A stretch of 64,000 bases of DNA from Deltaproteobacteria bacterium (GCA_021813685.1 JAKAJS010000083.1:1-64000); one strand, 5' to 3'. Shown: positions 9,547-19,610, numbered from the stretch's first letter. The notes: generated from the sequence alone by a model not told the origin. Made by a program: numbers and translations.

Positions 9547-11080
9547 TCGGCTCCCCTGGCCGCTTCCGGCGAGGACGTCTGCATTGGCTGAAATTGGTCG
9601 ACTGGCATGCGCCACGGAACATAATGGGGAATTCGATTGGAATGTCCGTGTGTTCGACACCCTGTCCTTCCCCACGCTGATTTTGAAGCCGGATAAGACC
9701 ATTTTGAGCGCCAATATCAATTTTCTCAAAAAATACGGTGTTTCCAAAGAACAGGTCGTGGGCAAATCCTGCCACGACTTCTTTTTTGACACCTGCCCCC
9801 TCGATGGGTGCCCGCTGCCCGCAGTCTTGGAAAGCGGGGAAGGGCAGACGGTTTTGAGGCGGGTGGAAGCCGAAAACGGCGAAGACAGGTGGGAGGACAG
9901 GGTTTTTTCTCCCATCCTCGACGAAGAAGGCCAGGTCAGGTACATCATCGAAAGTATTCGCGATGTTACGCGAATAAAGACGATGGAGAAAGAACTGAGC
10001 GAGCTCAGGGGCTTTCTCGAAAAGGCCATCCAGGGCTCGACAAGCGCCATTCTGGCAGCGGATATGCGTGGGCACATCCTGGTGATGAATCGCGCTGCCG
10101 AAGAGATCATCGGCTACACCCTGGAGGAGGCCAGGCAAAAGATCAATACGGTCAACCTCCACCCGCCCGGCCAGGCCGAAGAAATCATGAGAACGATGAG
10201 AAACAGTCAGGTCGGGGGCAAGGGCAGGTTTCCCTGCACCCGGGTCGATATCGTCAATTCCCGGGGGGAGCTGATCCCCGTCGAACTCTCGGCTGCGATC
10301 ATCTACGAGGGCGATGAAGAACTCGCAACGATGGGGATTTTCAATGACCTGAGGGAAAAGCTGGCGCAGGAAGAGCGCATGCGCCAGGTGATGGAGCGGG
10401 TCGCACAGGCCGAAAAAATGGCCTCCCTTGGCCGGCTGGCCGCCGGTGTCGCCCATGAAATCAATAACCCCCTTACGGGCATCCTGCTCTATGCCAACCT
10501 GGTGCTCGAAAACATGGAAGAGGGAGATCCGCGAAAAGACGACCTGCGCTATGTGATCGAGGACGCCAACCGGTGCCGGGAAATCGTGCGGAACCTTCTC
10601 GCCTATAGCCGCCAGACCCTGCCCGATAAGGAGACTTTGGAACTCAACGATCTTGTCGCGCAAAGTCTTCGCCTTATCCGGGACCAGAGTCTTTTCATGC
10701 GCATTGAGGTGGTAAAGGAGTTTTCCGACGACTGGATGTCGATCCATGCGGATAAAAACCAGCTCACCCAGGTGTTCATAAATCTGATCATCAATGCCAT
10801 AGACGCCATGGAAAGAGAGGGAACCCTCACCTTGCGCACCTATCTGAGCCCGGACGGCCAGGAGGCCTGCCTCGAAGTGTCCGACACCGGCTGCGGGATT
10901 TCCGAGGAAAACGTTCCCAAAATATTCGACCCTTTTTTTACCACCAAGGAGGTGGGAAAGGGTACCGGCCTGGGGCTGAGCACCGCTTACGGAATAGTGC
11001 GGGATAACGGCGGCGTCATCAAAGTGAAGAACACAGGCCAAACGGGCACGACATTTCTGGTGACTTTTCCGGCAGTGTAG
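9509..11080 (+). CDS. PAS-domain sensor histidine kinase
   Basis: PAS-like regions, H-box LAAGVAHEINNPLTG, HATPase GTGLGLSTAYGIV. Confidence 0.88.
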   Translation: MQGAISAPPRFSTRLPWPLPARTSALAEIGRLACATEHNGEFDWNVRVFDTLSFPTLILKPDKTILSANINFLKKYGVSKEQVVGKSCHDFFFDTCPLDGCPLPAVLESGEGQTVLRRVEAENGEDRWEDRVFSPILDEEGQVRYIIESIRDVTRIKTMEKELSELRGFLEKAIQGSTSAILAADMRGHILVMNRAAEEIIGYTLEEARQKINTVNLHPPGQAEEIMRTMRNSQVGGKGRFPCTRVDIVNSRGELIPVELSAAIIYEGDEELATMGIFNDLREKLAQEERMRQVMERVAQAEKMASLGRLAAGVAHEINNPLTGILLYANLVLENMEEGDPRKDDLRYVIEDANRCREIVRNLLAYSRQTLPDKETLELNDLVAQSLRLIRDQSLFMRIEVVKEFSDDWMSIHADKNQLTQVFINLIINAIDAMEREGTLTLRTYLSPDGQEACLEVSDTGCGISEENVPKIFDPFFTTKEVGKGTGLGLSTAYGIVRDNGGVIKVKNTGQTGTTFLVTFPAV

Positions 11081-11134
11081 CGCTCCCTCGGAAAACCTGA
11101 GCTCTCGAAAGTGCGGACTGGAGAAACCCACATC

Positions 11135-12613
11135 ATGAAAGACCTAGCAACATCGAAAAACTTGCGGCAACCTGCCATCCTGGTTGTAGACGATGAGCAG
11201 CGCATTCGGGAAGGTTGCCGAAAGGTGCTGAGCCAGGAAGGCTTCGATGTCGAAATGGCCGACTCCGGCGAAGTCGGGCTGAGAATGATTGAAGAGAAAT
11301 GCTACGACATCGTTTTGCTCGACCTGATGATGCCCAGCCTTTCCGGCTTCGATGTGCTCGCGCGGGTCAAGGCCCTGCACCCCGATTCGGTCATTATCGT
11401 GATAAGCGGCTACGCGACTGTGGAGTACTCCATCGAGGCAATGAAAAAGGGCGCCTTCGATTTTCTGCCCAAGCCCTTCACCCCCGAGCAGCTGCGGCTG
11501 CTTGTGACCAAGGCGATCGAATACACGCAGGCCCTCCAGGACATCGCAAACGAAAAATCCCGGATGCGGGTGCTCATAGATCATCTGCGCGACGGAGTCA
11601 TGGCGGTGGACACCCAAAAACGTCTGGTGCTCGCCAATCCCGCTTTCCTCGACATGCTCGGCTGCAGAGAAGAGCAGGTGGTGGGCCTTCCGGCTCACGA
11701 GGTGTGCGGCAACCCCGGGATCGAAGCCCTTATCGACGGCGCGCTCGCAACACCCGAAGAGGAGTTCCGGGAATATAGCGAGGAGTTGGTGCGCGAAAGT
11801 GGCGCAGGAACGCCCGAGGCGATTTTGGATGCGCGCTGCATTCCCTTCCGGGACAGAGCCGGCAGGAACGTGGGGGCGATCGCCGTGCTCCACGACATAA
11901 CCGATCAGAAAAAAATGGAACGGATCAAGTCGGACTTCGTCTCGATGGTTTCCCACGAAGTTCGCAGTCCCCTCAACTCGGTGCTTGCGCAGTTGCACGT
12001 GATCACCGACGGGCTGGCCGGGGAGACGACCCCCAAGCAGATGGAAATTCTGGGCCGCGCCTCCGAAAAAATCAAAAGTTTGCTCAGCCTTTCCACCGAA
12101 CTGCTCGATCTCGCCAGGATCGAGTCGGGTCTCATAACCGTCGAAAAAGAACGGGTTAATCCTGCTGAAATTCTCCAGGACCAGGCGGCCTTCCATGAGG
12201 CGGCCGCGCGGGAAAAACAAATCTCCCTGGAACTCGAGCCGCTCCCCCAACTGCCCTCCCTGCTCGTAAACAGGCGCAATATGGAGGAAGTGCTCTCCAA
12301 TCTCATCACCAACGCGATCAAATACACCCCGGAAGGCGGAAAAGTGGTCATTTCCGCCTCTACGGAAAACGACTACCTCAAAATGAGCGTGCGCGACAGC
12401 GGCATCGGCATTTCCCCCGAAGAACAGGAGAGGGTCTTTTCCCCCTTCTACCGCATCAAAAACGAAAAGACGCGCTTCATTATCGGCACCGGCCTGGGGC
12501 TTGCCATCGTAAAAAGCATTGCCGAAGCCCACGGCGGCTTCGTGCGTCTGCAAAGCGAGGCGGACAAGGGAAGCGTTTTTAGCGTCTATTTTCCTGTAGC
12601 TGCTTGTTGTTAG
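11135..12613 (+). CDS. Response regulator / PAS / histidine kinase hybrid
   Basis: Receiver ILVVDDEQRIREG...DIVLLDLMMPSLSGFDV; PAS; FVSMVSHEVRSPL; GTGLGLAIVKSIAEAHGG. Confidence 0.88.
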   Translation: MKDLATSKNLRQPAILVVDDEQRIREGCRKVLSQEGFDVEMADSGEVGLRMIEEKCYDIVLLDLMMPSLSGFDVLARVKALHPDSVIIVISGYATVEYSIEAMKKGAFDFLPKPFTPEQLRLLVTKAIEYTQALQDIANEKSRMRVLIDHLRDGVMAVDTQKRLVLANPAFLDMLGCREEQVVGLPAHEVCGNPGIEALIDGALATPEEEFREYSEELVRESGAGTPEAILDARCIPFRDRAGRNVGAIAVLHDITDQKKMERIKSDFVSMVSHEVRSPLNSVLAQLHVITDGLAGETTPKQMEILGRASEKIKSLLSLSTELLDLARIESGLITVEKERVNPAEILQDQAAFHEAAAREKQISLELEPLPQLPSLLVNRRNMEEVLSNLITNAIKYTPEGGKVVISASTENDYLKMSVRDSGIGISPEEQERVFSPFYRIKNEKTRFIIGTGLGLAIVKSIAEAHGGFVRLQSEADKGSVFSVYFPVAACC

Positions 12614-12626
12614 TTGTTAGTTGTTG

Positions 12627-12710
12627 ATTCAATAGTTCTGTCAGAATCGCAGGTTATCTCCCGGCGCGGGGCCCTCTCCTTTGTCTCGCTGCGGGCTCTG
12701 TGGAAATAGG
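12627..12710. repeat. Diverged duplicated fragment of the sigma54 regulator gene 3' region
   Basis: ttcaatagttctgtcagaatcgcaggttatctcccggcgcggggcc...aatagg aligns to 13372-13452 ttcaacagttccgtcagaatctcgcgggttatctcccggcgcggggcc...gatagg. Confidence 0.8.
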
Positions 12711-12848
12711 AAAAATCCAGGGAGCCACCTTGCGTCAAACACTAAAAACGTTATCGAAGCGAACTATCAAGGCGCATTGTGGTATACTCACGGCTGATCG
12801 GATCTTAAATGTTAAAGGAGAGGGAGTAACCCTCCGAGAGAGAATACC

Positions 12849-13103
12849 ATGCCGCAGATAGCAGAAGCCAATTACCACGACGGAATCGTGGAACTGAAGC
12901 GAAAACCCGTGGGGATACGCAAGTCTTAAGCCCTGGTGGTTTTCCTTGGCGACGCCGACGCTATGCAACACCGTTCCGTGGACCTGGATAAGGTGAGAGG
13001 GACAAAAAGTTCGGTCGACAGGTGGATTGGCGTCATCGAGGGGGCGGAGCTCGGAGACTGGAAGGCTGAGCGCAGGGCAGTCATTGAAGGTGATTCCCGG
13101 TGA
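12849..13103 (+). pseudogene. Antitoxin-like gene of a PIN-type toxin-antitoxin pair, in-frame TAA at 12927
   Basis: MPQIAEANYHDGIVELKRKPVGIRKS* then the same frame continues to ...RWIGVIEGAELGDWKAERRAVIEGDSR*, whose TGA overlaps the GTG of the PIN ORF. Confidence 0.6.
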
Positions 13104-13249
13104 AAGTCCCCTTTGATAGCAACGTCGTCCTTGATATCGCCCTGAACAGAAGTCCCTTTGTGGAGCATGCCGCGCTTTTGTGGCGGCTTGCCGAGCAAAA
13201 GGAGATTGCGGCGTGTCTCTCCAGTACCAGCATTACAGATAAGGATTAA
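13100..13249 (+). pseudogene. Truncated PIN-domain toxin (VapC-like)
   Basis: V/MKVPFDSNVVLDIALNRSPFVEHAALLWRLAEQKEIAACLSSTSITDKD*: PIN N-terminus with DxNVxLD, stops after 49 aa. Confidence 0.65.
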
Positions 13250-13261
13250 GACGGCAGGTGG

Positions 13262-14647
13262 CTAAGGCCGCTCCCTCTTCAGGGGTATATCAAACTTCTT
13301 CATATATTTCCAAACCGCCGTCCTGCTGATCCCGAGGCTTCTCCCCACCCTGGCCTTGTTCCAGCCGCAGTCGTTCAACAGTTCCGTCAGAATCTCGCGG
13401 GTTATCTCCCGGCGCGGGGCCGCCTCGGTTGTCTCCGTGCAGGCCGGATAGGCCACCTGCCGTATTTCGACCGGCAGGTCGAAAACATCGATGTATCCTC
13501 CCGCGCACAGAACGAAGGCGTGTTCGACTGCATTTTCGAGTTCCCGTACGTTTCCCGGCCAGTGATATTCCATGAGGATTCGCAGCGCCGATTGGGTGAG
13601 CCCCCCTATGCTTTTGCCCGTCTTGGCGTTGTGGGCGTCTATGAAGTGGCCGGTAAGAACCGGGATGTCTTCCCTCCTCTGGCGCAGAGGCGGAAGATTT
13701 ATGGGAAACACCTTCAACCGGTAAAAGAGGTCTTCCCGGAAATTGCCGGCCCGCACAAGCTGCGCGAGTTCCCTGTTCGTTGCAACGATTATCCGTAAGT
13801 TTACCTTGCGTTTCCTCGATTCCCCGACCCTTTCGATTTCACGCTCCTGTACGGTGCGCAGGAGCTTTACCTGGATGAACGGGCTCAGTTCCCCGATCTC
13901 GTCAAGAAAGATCGTGCCGCCGTCGGCCTGCTCGAACCGGCCGATACGATCCCGGATCGCACCCGTAAAGGCCCCTTTCACATGCCCGAAAAGCTCGCTT
14001 TCCAGAAGCGATTCGGAAAGAGCACTGCAGTTTACGGTCACAAACGGCTTCATACGCCGGACGCTGTGATGGTGGATGGCGCCCGCAACCAGTTCCTTCC
14101 CCGTTCCGCTCTCCCCCTGGAGAAGGATGGTCGCATCGCTTGCCGCGGCCGCCCGTATGGCCGTAAAAACCTGCTGCATCGCATGGCTTTTCCCGATGAT
14201 GTTGTCGAAGCCGTGCAGTTCTGCGAGTCTTCGCGCCGCTTCCTCCGCTTCCTCCCTGGCCCGCTTTAGCTCCGAGAGATCCGTTATGGTTTCCACCACA
14301 CCCCGAATCTCGCCCCGTTGGTTTTTCACCAGCCGTGCGCTCTTTATCACCGGCACATCCCGCCCGTCCTTGTGGCGCAACATACACTCCCTGCCGTCAA
14401 TGCGGCCGTGCCGGAAAATCCCGCAATTCTCTACGCCCGTGGGGCAATCCGTCTTGAAACATTGCGTGAAGTTGAGCAACGTGCAGGGCCGCCCGATCGC
14501 TTCCTGCGCGCTGTAACCCGTGATCCTCGCTATCGATGGGTTCCACGAGGTAATGATTCCCTTCTCGTCGAGCGTGAAAACGCCGTCGGCCATCGATTCG
14601 AGAAGCAGCCTGGAAAAACCGGGCTCAAGCGTAGTCTTTGTCTCCAT
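13262..14647 (-). CDS. PAS-containing sigma54-dependent transcriptional activator
   Basis: GAFTGA motif, Walker [10 protein letters not shown]-terminal HTH; PAS at the N-terminus. Confidence 0.93.
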   Translation of the reverse strand: METKTTLEPGFSRLLLESMADGVFTLDEKGIITSWNPSIARITGYSAQEAIGRPCTLLNFTQCFKTDCPTGVENCGIFRHGRIDGRECMLRHKDGRDVPVIKSARLVKNQRGEIRGVVETITDLSELKRAREEAEEAARRLAELHGFDNIIGKSHAMQQVFTAIRAAAASDATILLQGESGTGKELVAGAIHHHSVRRMKPFVTVNCSALSESLLESELFGHVKGAFTGAIRDRIGRFEQADGGTIFLDEIGELSPFIQVKLLRTVQEREIERVGESRKRKVNLRIIVATNRELAQLVRAGNFREDLFYRLKVFPINLPPLRQRREDIPVLTGHFIDAHNAKTGKSIGGLTQSALRILMEYHWPGNVRELENAVEHAFVLCAGGYIDVFDLPVEIRQVAYPACTETTEAAPRREITREILTELLNDCGWNKARVGRSLGISRTAVWKYMKKFDIPLKRERP

Positions 14648-14709
14648 GGAGATTGGATTCCCCGTCCCTTGGACGATGAGGGGTTGTTGCGTTCCGGTAG
14701 CGTTCCAAA

Positions 14710-14737
14710 AACGTTACTTTACAGCATAAGTAACGTT
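14710..14737. promoter_or_regulatory. Perfect inverted repeat, probable regulator binding site
   Basis: AACGTTACTT-tacagcat-AAGTAACGTT, 10-bp arms, in the divergent intergenic region. Confidence 0.7.
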
Positions 14738-14797
14738 GTGGCCGGCTGTCAAGAGCGATTCACCCCTCCGCGCCGTTATCTCTCCGTCCTGCCGTGA

Positions 14798-14813
14798 TGG
14801 CACGATATTTGAC
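14798..14813 (+). promoter_or_regulatory. Candidate sigma54 -24/-12 promoter upstream of the thioredoxin-like gene
   Basis: TGGCACGATATTTGAC; GG-N10-GA spacing. Confidence 0.6.
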
Positions 14814-14878
14814 TGAGGATACAAACCGGGCTTGGCGGGAGAAATCGCCGATTGAGAAGGGTCTGCGGAGCGCTTGGC

Positions 14879-15220
14879 ATGAAATGGATCAAATCACGCG
14901 TTCAGTTTGAAGAGGCTACGGTTGGAAAACTTGCACTGGTTGGCTTTTGTGCGCCGTGGTGTTCTTCCTGTCGGCTCCAGGAGCCGATTTTGGACCATCT
15001 TTCGACCCGTTTCGAGGGCGAGGTCTTCATCGGTGCGCTGAACATCGATGAGAATAAAGAGCTTGCCAAAACCCTGGAAATCCGCTGTATTCCAACGATC
15101 CTCATTTTCCGGGACGGCATCGAGATCCATCGCTTCGTGGGGCTTCATCCGGAAGCGAGCCTGGCGGAAGCCGTAGCCGAATGTGCAGGGCAGGGGCGGT
15201 TTTCTTCCGTGTTGGCCTGA
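14879..15220 (+). CDS. Thioredoxin family protein
   Basis: VGFCAPWCSSCRLQEPIL (WCSSC active site) and cis-Pro RCIPTILIF. Confidence 0.9.
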   Translation: MKWIKSRVQFEEATVGKLALVGFCAPWCSSCRLQEPILDHLSTRFEGEVFIGALNIDENKELAKTLEIRCIPTILIFRDGIEIHRFVGLHPEASLAEAVAECAGQGRFSSVLA

Positions 15221-15347
15221 AAATTGCTCTATTTAGTATTCACTTGGCGCTACCTCCATGTAGGTTGTCTCTTTACCATACAGGTCGACTTTCCGGCCCC
15301 TTCGCCGGGGAATCGGCCTGTAACCTTTTGATGCGAGGGAATGAACG

Positions 15348-15566
15348 ATGCCTATCCACGAATTCAAATGCAAAAAATGCGGAATACTTTTCGAATCCAT
15401 CTGTCTTCGAATCGACGAAAAAGAGAAGGCCGCCTGCCCCTCCTGCGGCGGTAATGAGGTCGAACCGCTCATCTCCACCTTTTCCTTATCCGGATCGTCC
15501 TCCGGCAAGGCAAGCGGAACGACGCCCTTCACCTCATCGTGTTCGTCTTCGGGCAGGTTTTCCTGA
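15348..15566 (+). CDS. FmdB-family zinc ribbon protein
   Basis: MPIHEFKCKKCGILFE...CPSCGGNEVEPLISTFS. Confidence 0.85.
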   Translation: MPIHEFKCKKCGILFESICLRIDEKEKAACPSCGGNEVEPLISTFSLSGSSSGKASGTTPFTSSCSSSGRFS

Positions 15567-15650
15567 GGCTAAAGTTGCGGGCCGCAGGGTGCGGCCTTAA
15601 ATGCAGTTGTTAGTTGCTCGTTGCTGGTTGTTAGTTTGGGGAAAACTGCT

Positions 15651-17594
15651 ATGAGTTCGGTAAAAATAACTTTTCAGCCTGCGAACCGGACGGTTGAGGC
15701 TGAAGAGGGCGAGACGATCTTTGATGCGGCTTCGCGCGGAAATATCGAGATCGGCAATCTTTGCGGCGGCCAGGGAGTTTGCGGCAAGTGCCGCGTGCGG
15801 GTGCTGCGGGGAAAGGTCCGAAGGTCGGCCAAATCGCTCGGGTATCTGGACAGAAAAGACTTGGATGAAGGCTTTGCGCTGGCCTGCCGCACACAGATCC
15901 TGGAAGAAGACCTCGAGGTCTGGGTCCCGCCGGAAGCGACCACCGAACAGGAGCAGATTCTTACGGCCGACCGGGTCCTGCGCTTTGAATCTCCGGAGTC
16001 CCTGGAAGAGGAGTCGGCCGCTACAGCCGTTTCCCACTATTTGCCCCTGGTGAAAAAAATCTACCTGGAGCTGCCCGAGCCCACGCTTACGGACAACCTG
16101 TCCGATCTAGAGCGCATTTTCCGGGAATTGCACAAAAAATTGGGAGATACGGGGAGTTGCGCGGATTTTTGCTGTCTACGCGACCTGGCGGGCTCCCTTC
16201 GCCAAAATAGGTGGAAGATCACCGCCGCGGTTCATTTTACAAACCCCGCCTGCCCCATGATTCGTGCCTTGGAGGGCGGAGACACCTCGAAGCAAAATTT
16301 CGGGGTCGCCATCGATGTGGGCACCACCACCATTGTGGCCCAGTTGGTCGATCTGCGAACGAGCGATGTTATCGGAGTGGAGGGTAGCCACAATGTCCAG
16401 GCCCGCTACGGCGAGGATGTAATCTCCCGCATGATTTTCGCCTGCGGCCGGGGTGGGGTGAAGCCTCTAAACGATGCGGTGGTGACTACGATCAACTCGC
16501 TTGTCGACTCGCTGGCAAATAAGGCGGGGATTTCGGTCGAGGAGATCTATTGCCTGGTTGCGGCAGGCAACACGACGATGACCCACTTGCTCCTGGGGCT
16601 TGAGCCCTGCACCATCCGGCTCGAACCGTACGTGCCGACGGCCTCGCGCTTCCCGCATCTTCTGGCGGCGGAAGCCGGCTTGCACGCTAATCCACGCGCG
16701 GTTCTGCACTGCGTTCCCTGCGTGAGCAGCTATGTGGGCGGCGATATCGCCGCCGGGGTGCTCGCGTGCGGGATGAACGACCAGTCGCGGCTAAGCGCCC
16801 TGATCGATGTCGGGACTAATGGCGAGATCGTCGTCGGCAACTCCGAATGGCTCGTGTGCTGTTCGGCCTCCGCCGGCCCCGCCTTTGAGGGTGGGGGTGC
16901 AAAGTGCGGCATGCGCGCCGTAAAAGGCGCTATCGAAACGGTGCGAATCGAGGGAGACCAAGTCTTCTATTCCACGATCGGAAAAGCCAGGCCGCGGGGC
17001 GTTTGCGGGTCGGCGCTGATCGACGTCATCTCCGAACTGCTCCAGGCCGGGATTATCGATCAAAGCGGAAAGTTCATCGAATTCGATCATCCCGGGGTGC
17101 GGGTGGTGGACGATACGCCCGAATTTGTCGTTGCGCCGGGGACGCAGACCGAGACCGGGCAGCCGGTGAGCGTCACCGAAGATGACATCGGAAACCTCAT
17201 AAAGAGCAAGGCAGCAATCCTTGCGGCGATGAAGGTGCTGCTCGGAAGTTTGGGGATGAGCTTTTCCGATCTGGAGCAGATCTATGTGGCCGGAGGATTC
17301 GGCGCCCACCTGGATATAGAAAAAGCCATCACGATCGGCCTTCTTCCCGACATTCCCAAGGAGCGCATCCAGTTTATCGGAAACAGCTCTCTTGCCGGCG
17401 CGCGCCTGGCTCTTCTCTCCGTCCACGCGTTCCGAAAGCTGGAGGCCATCGCGCGGCAGATGACCTATTTCGAGCTCTCCGTACGGCCCGAATTCATGAA
17501 CGAATTCGTGGCCGCCCTCTTTCTGCCCCACACCCAGATGGCGCTGTTCCCGACCGTTGAGGAAAAACTCTCGCGCAAAAGAAGGCAGGCTTAA
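15651..17594 (+). CDS. ASKHA-domain protein with N-terminal 2Fe-2S ferredoxin (RamA-like corrinoid activation protein)
   Basis: CGGQGVCGKCRVRVL ferredoxin motif; IDVGTTTIVAQLVDL; ALIDVGTNGEIVVG; AGGFGAHLD. Confidence 0.85.
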   Translation: MSSVKITFQPANRTVEAEEGETIFDAASRGNIEIGNLCGGQGVCGKCRVRVLRGKVRRSAKSLGYLDRKDLDEGFALACRTQILEEDLEVWVPPEATTEQEQILTADRVLRFESPESLEEESAATAVSHYLPLVKKIYLELPEPTLTDNLSDLERIFRELHKKLGDTGSCADFCCLRDLAGSLRQNRWKITAAVHFTNPACPMIRALEGGDTSKQNFGVAIDVGTTTIVAQLVDLRTSDVIGVEGSHNVQARYGEDVISRMIFACGRGGVKPLNDAVVTTINSLVDSLANKAGISVEEIYCLVAAGNTTMTHLLLGLEPCTIRLEPYVPTASRFPHLLAAEAGLHANPRAVLHCVPCVSSYVGGDIAAGVLACGMNDQSRLSALIDVGTNGEIVVGNSEWLVCCSASAGPAFEGGGAKCGMRAVKGAIETVRIEGDQVFYSTIGKARPRGVCGSALIDVISELLQAGIIDQSGKFIEFDHPGVRVVDDTPEFVVAPGTQTETGQPVSVTEDDIGNLIKSKAAILAAMKVLLGSLGMSFSDLEQIYVAGGFGAHLDIEKAITIGLLPDIPKERIQFIGNSSLAGARLALLSVHAFRKLEAIARQMTYFELSVRPEFMNEFVAALFLPHTQMALFPTVEEKLSRKRRQA

Positions 17595-17599
17595 GACAG

Positions 17600-17722
17600 A
17601 AAAGCGCGGGGGCTGTCGCCCCCTGCACCCCCACGCCGCTGCGCGGCTCATGATGGCGCGTGCGCGTCAGGGACGAATCCCGGGGGGGTGCGGGGGAGAC
17701 ACTCCCCCGCGCTTTTCGCCGT
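17600..17722. repeat. Palindromic GC-rich intergenic repeat, copy 2
   Basis: aaaagcgcgggggctgtcgccccctgcacccccacgccgctgcgcggctc...cgggggagacactcccccgcgctttt; matches the reverse complement of copy 1. Confidence 0.6.
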
Positions 17723-17747
17723 CTTTCGTCTTTCGTCTCTCGCAACT

Positions 17748-18638
17748 CTAGCTCGCGCACCCCGGGCAGGAGGAAAACATCTTGAGGGAGGGGCCGGGGG
17801 CCTTGCCGCATCGAGTGACCACTTCGGTTGTGAACCGCTCCACGGCGCTTATGATGGGGCTGCCGTCGGGGTTTTCCAGAAGAGGTTTGCCTGCATCTCC
17901 GGCCAGCACCATGCGCGGGTCGAAGGGGAGGCTTCCCAGGAAATGAATCCCCATCTGATTGGCGGTGCGCGCGCCTCCGCCTTTTCCCAGAAGCGGGGTT
18001 TCGGTGTTGCAGTGAGGGCAGATAAACCCGCTCATGTTCTCGACAAGGCCGAGGACCTCCATGCGCACCTGTTTGCAGAAGTTGATCGACTTTCGTACAT
18101 CCGCCAGTGCGATTTCCTGGGGAGTCGTAACGATGACCGCTTTGGCGTCGGGTACGGTCTGGACTATGCTTAACGGCTCATCTCCCGTTCCGGGAGGCGA
18201 GTCGATCACAAGGAAATCGAGATCGCCCCACTCCACGTCGGAGATAAACTGTTGAATGACCCCGTGTTTTACCGGGCCCCGCCAGATCACGGCCGTGTCG
18301 CGGTCTTCCAGAAGACATTCGATCGAAATGACATGCAGCCGGTCACTATAGGCATGGGGCAGCATGCGTTTTTCGGGTGTAAAGCCGAAAACGCCCTCCA
18401 GTCCCAGCATGCGTGGGATGCTTGGCCCATGAAGGTCCACATCGAGCAAGCCGACTCGATTGCCTAGCTTTGCCAGACTGAGCGCCAGATAGGCAGCCAC
18501 ACTGCTCTTGCCCACTCCGCCCTTGCCGCTCATGACGAGCAGCTTGTGACCGATCCGGCCCAGTTGCTCCCGGATTCGCGCGTTGTCTTCTCCCTGCTGC
18601 CGGCCGTGGCCGCACTGCGGGTTTTCCGATGAACTCAT
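17748..18638 (-). CDS. Mrp/NBP35-family Fe-S carrier ATPase
   Basis: VMSGKGGVGKSSVAAYLA, LLDVDLHGPSIPRMLG, VIDSPPGTGDEPLS. Confidence 0.93.
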   Translation of the reverse strand: MSSSENPQCGHGRQQGEDNARIREQLGRIGHKLLVMSGKGGVGKSSVAAYLALSLAKLGNRVGLLDVDLHGPSIPRMLGLEGVFGFTPEKRMLPHAYSDRLHVISIECLLEDRDTAVIWRGPVKHGVIQQFISDVEWGDLDFLVIDSPPGTGDEPLSIVQTVPDAKAVIVTTPQEIALADVRKSINFCKQVRMEVLGLVENMSGFICPHCNTETPLLGKGGGARTANQMGIHFLGSLPFDPRMVLAGDAGKPLLENPDGSPIISAVERFTTEVVTRCGKAPGPSLKMFSSCPGCAS

Positions 18639-18982
18639 AAAAGATGTACCCCCTTTGTATCGTAGAAATCAGTGAAAAAACACATTCGAGCAACCTCCGT
18701 ACTACCGCCCCCGGGGCAAGTTTGTCCCGGGCCTCTCTCCAGGTGTCCCCGGTTCACCCGGGGAACATTCGGTTCCTTGAGGGGCGAGCCAATGGGTTCA
18801 GGCTGCACTATTGTAAGGCAAAAGGGACTGAAGAGGGAAGAGCTGTCCGGACGATTACCCGGGCGGAAATCATTTCTGAAAAGAAGCGAGAAGCAGGAAG
18901 TGACGCGCGCGTTGCTAATCGCTTCAAGAAATCCTGCGATATCCCGAAATCAAAAAAAGGGACAGGATGGTTTCCTTCTCTC

Positions 18983-19038
18983 TTCCCGCTTCCCGCTCCC
19001 CGCTCCCCGCTCCCCGCTTCCCGCTTCCCGCTCCCCGC
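18983..19038. repeat. Heptanucleotide tandem repeat (8 units of TTCCCGC/TCCCCGC)
   Basis: Direct reading: TTCCCGC TTCCCGC TCCCCGC TCCCCGC TCCCCGC TTCCCGC TTCCCGC TCCCCGC. Confidence 0.9.
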
Positions 19039-19042
19039 TTCA

Positions 19043-19570
19043 TCAGCCCTCCGCGCCTGTCGGTTCGACCCGGTCGATCTGCCCCAGGCATAGTTCGAGG
19101 CACTCTTTGCAACTCGAAGACTTAGCCCCCCCTTCGCAGAACAGTGCGAAAGCCTCCGACCAGTTGATGCCGGTTCTCGGGCAGCTTTTCAGAAACTCGA
19201 GAAAGCGGACCAGCCGTTCGACGGCGATCGAGTCTATGGCATGCTCGATGCGGCAGGCGTTGCGTTCGGCCCGTTCGGGATCGAGTTGCAGCGTGGAGGT
19301 GAAAAACTCCCTGAGTATCCGGTGGCGGTTTATGAAGTCGCGCCCGATCGCGCGTCCTTCACTCGTAAGGGTGATGCTGCTGTAAGGGCTGTAATGGATG
19401 AGCCCGCGGCCGGCAAGCACCTTGAGCGCCCCTGTTACCGAGGGGCGCCGCACCCCCATCTGGTCGGCGATGTCTTTGGCCCGTGCCGCGCGGTTGGATT
19501 CCTCCAGGTGAAAGATCACTTGAAGGTAATCTTCCAGGCTGGCGGAAAGCCCTTTCCGTGCGTTTGGCAT
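19043..19570 (-). CDS. DtxR/MntR-family metal-dependent transcriptional regulator
   Basis: SLEDYLQVIFHLEESNRAARAKDIADQMGVRRPSVTGALKVLAGRGLIHYSPYSSITLTSEGRAIG. Confidence 0.9.
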   Translation of the reverse strand: MPNARKGLSASLEDYLQVIFHLEESNRAARAKDIADQMGVRRPSVTGALKVLAGRGLIHYSPYSSITLTSEGRAIGRDFINRHRILREFFTSTLQLDPERAERNACRIEHAIDSIAVERLVRFLEFLKSCPRTGINWSEAFALFCEGGAKSSSCKECLELCLGQIDRVEPTGAEG

Positions 19571-19610
19571 CCTCTGTTCCCGCCCGGACCATGCCGCTCG
19601 CGGCGACCCG

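Noticed and set aside
9416-11131. 571-aa minus-strand ORF
   Set aside because: Antisense to the PAS histidine kinase; composition typical of a shadow ORF.
11144-12553. 469-aa minus-strand ORF
   Set aside because: Antisense to the receiver/PAS/kinase gene.
12927-12929. In-frame TAA in the antitoxin-like ORF as possible recoding
   Set aside because: TAA is not a known selenocysteine or pyrrolysine codon and the partner PIN gene is truncated, so decay is the simpler explanation.
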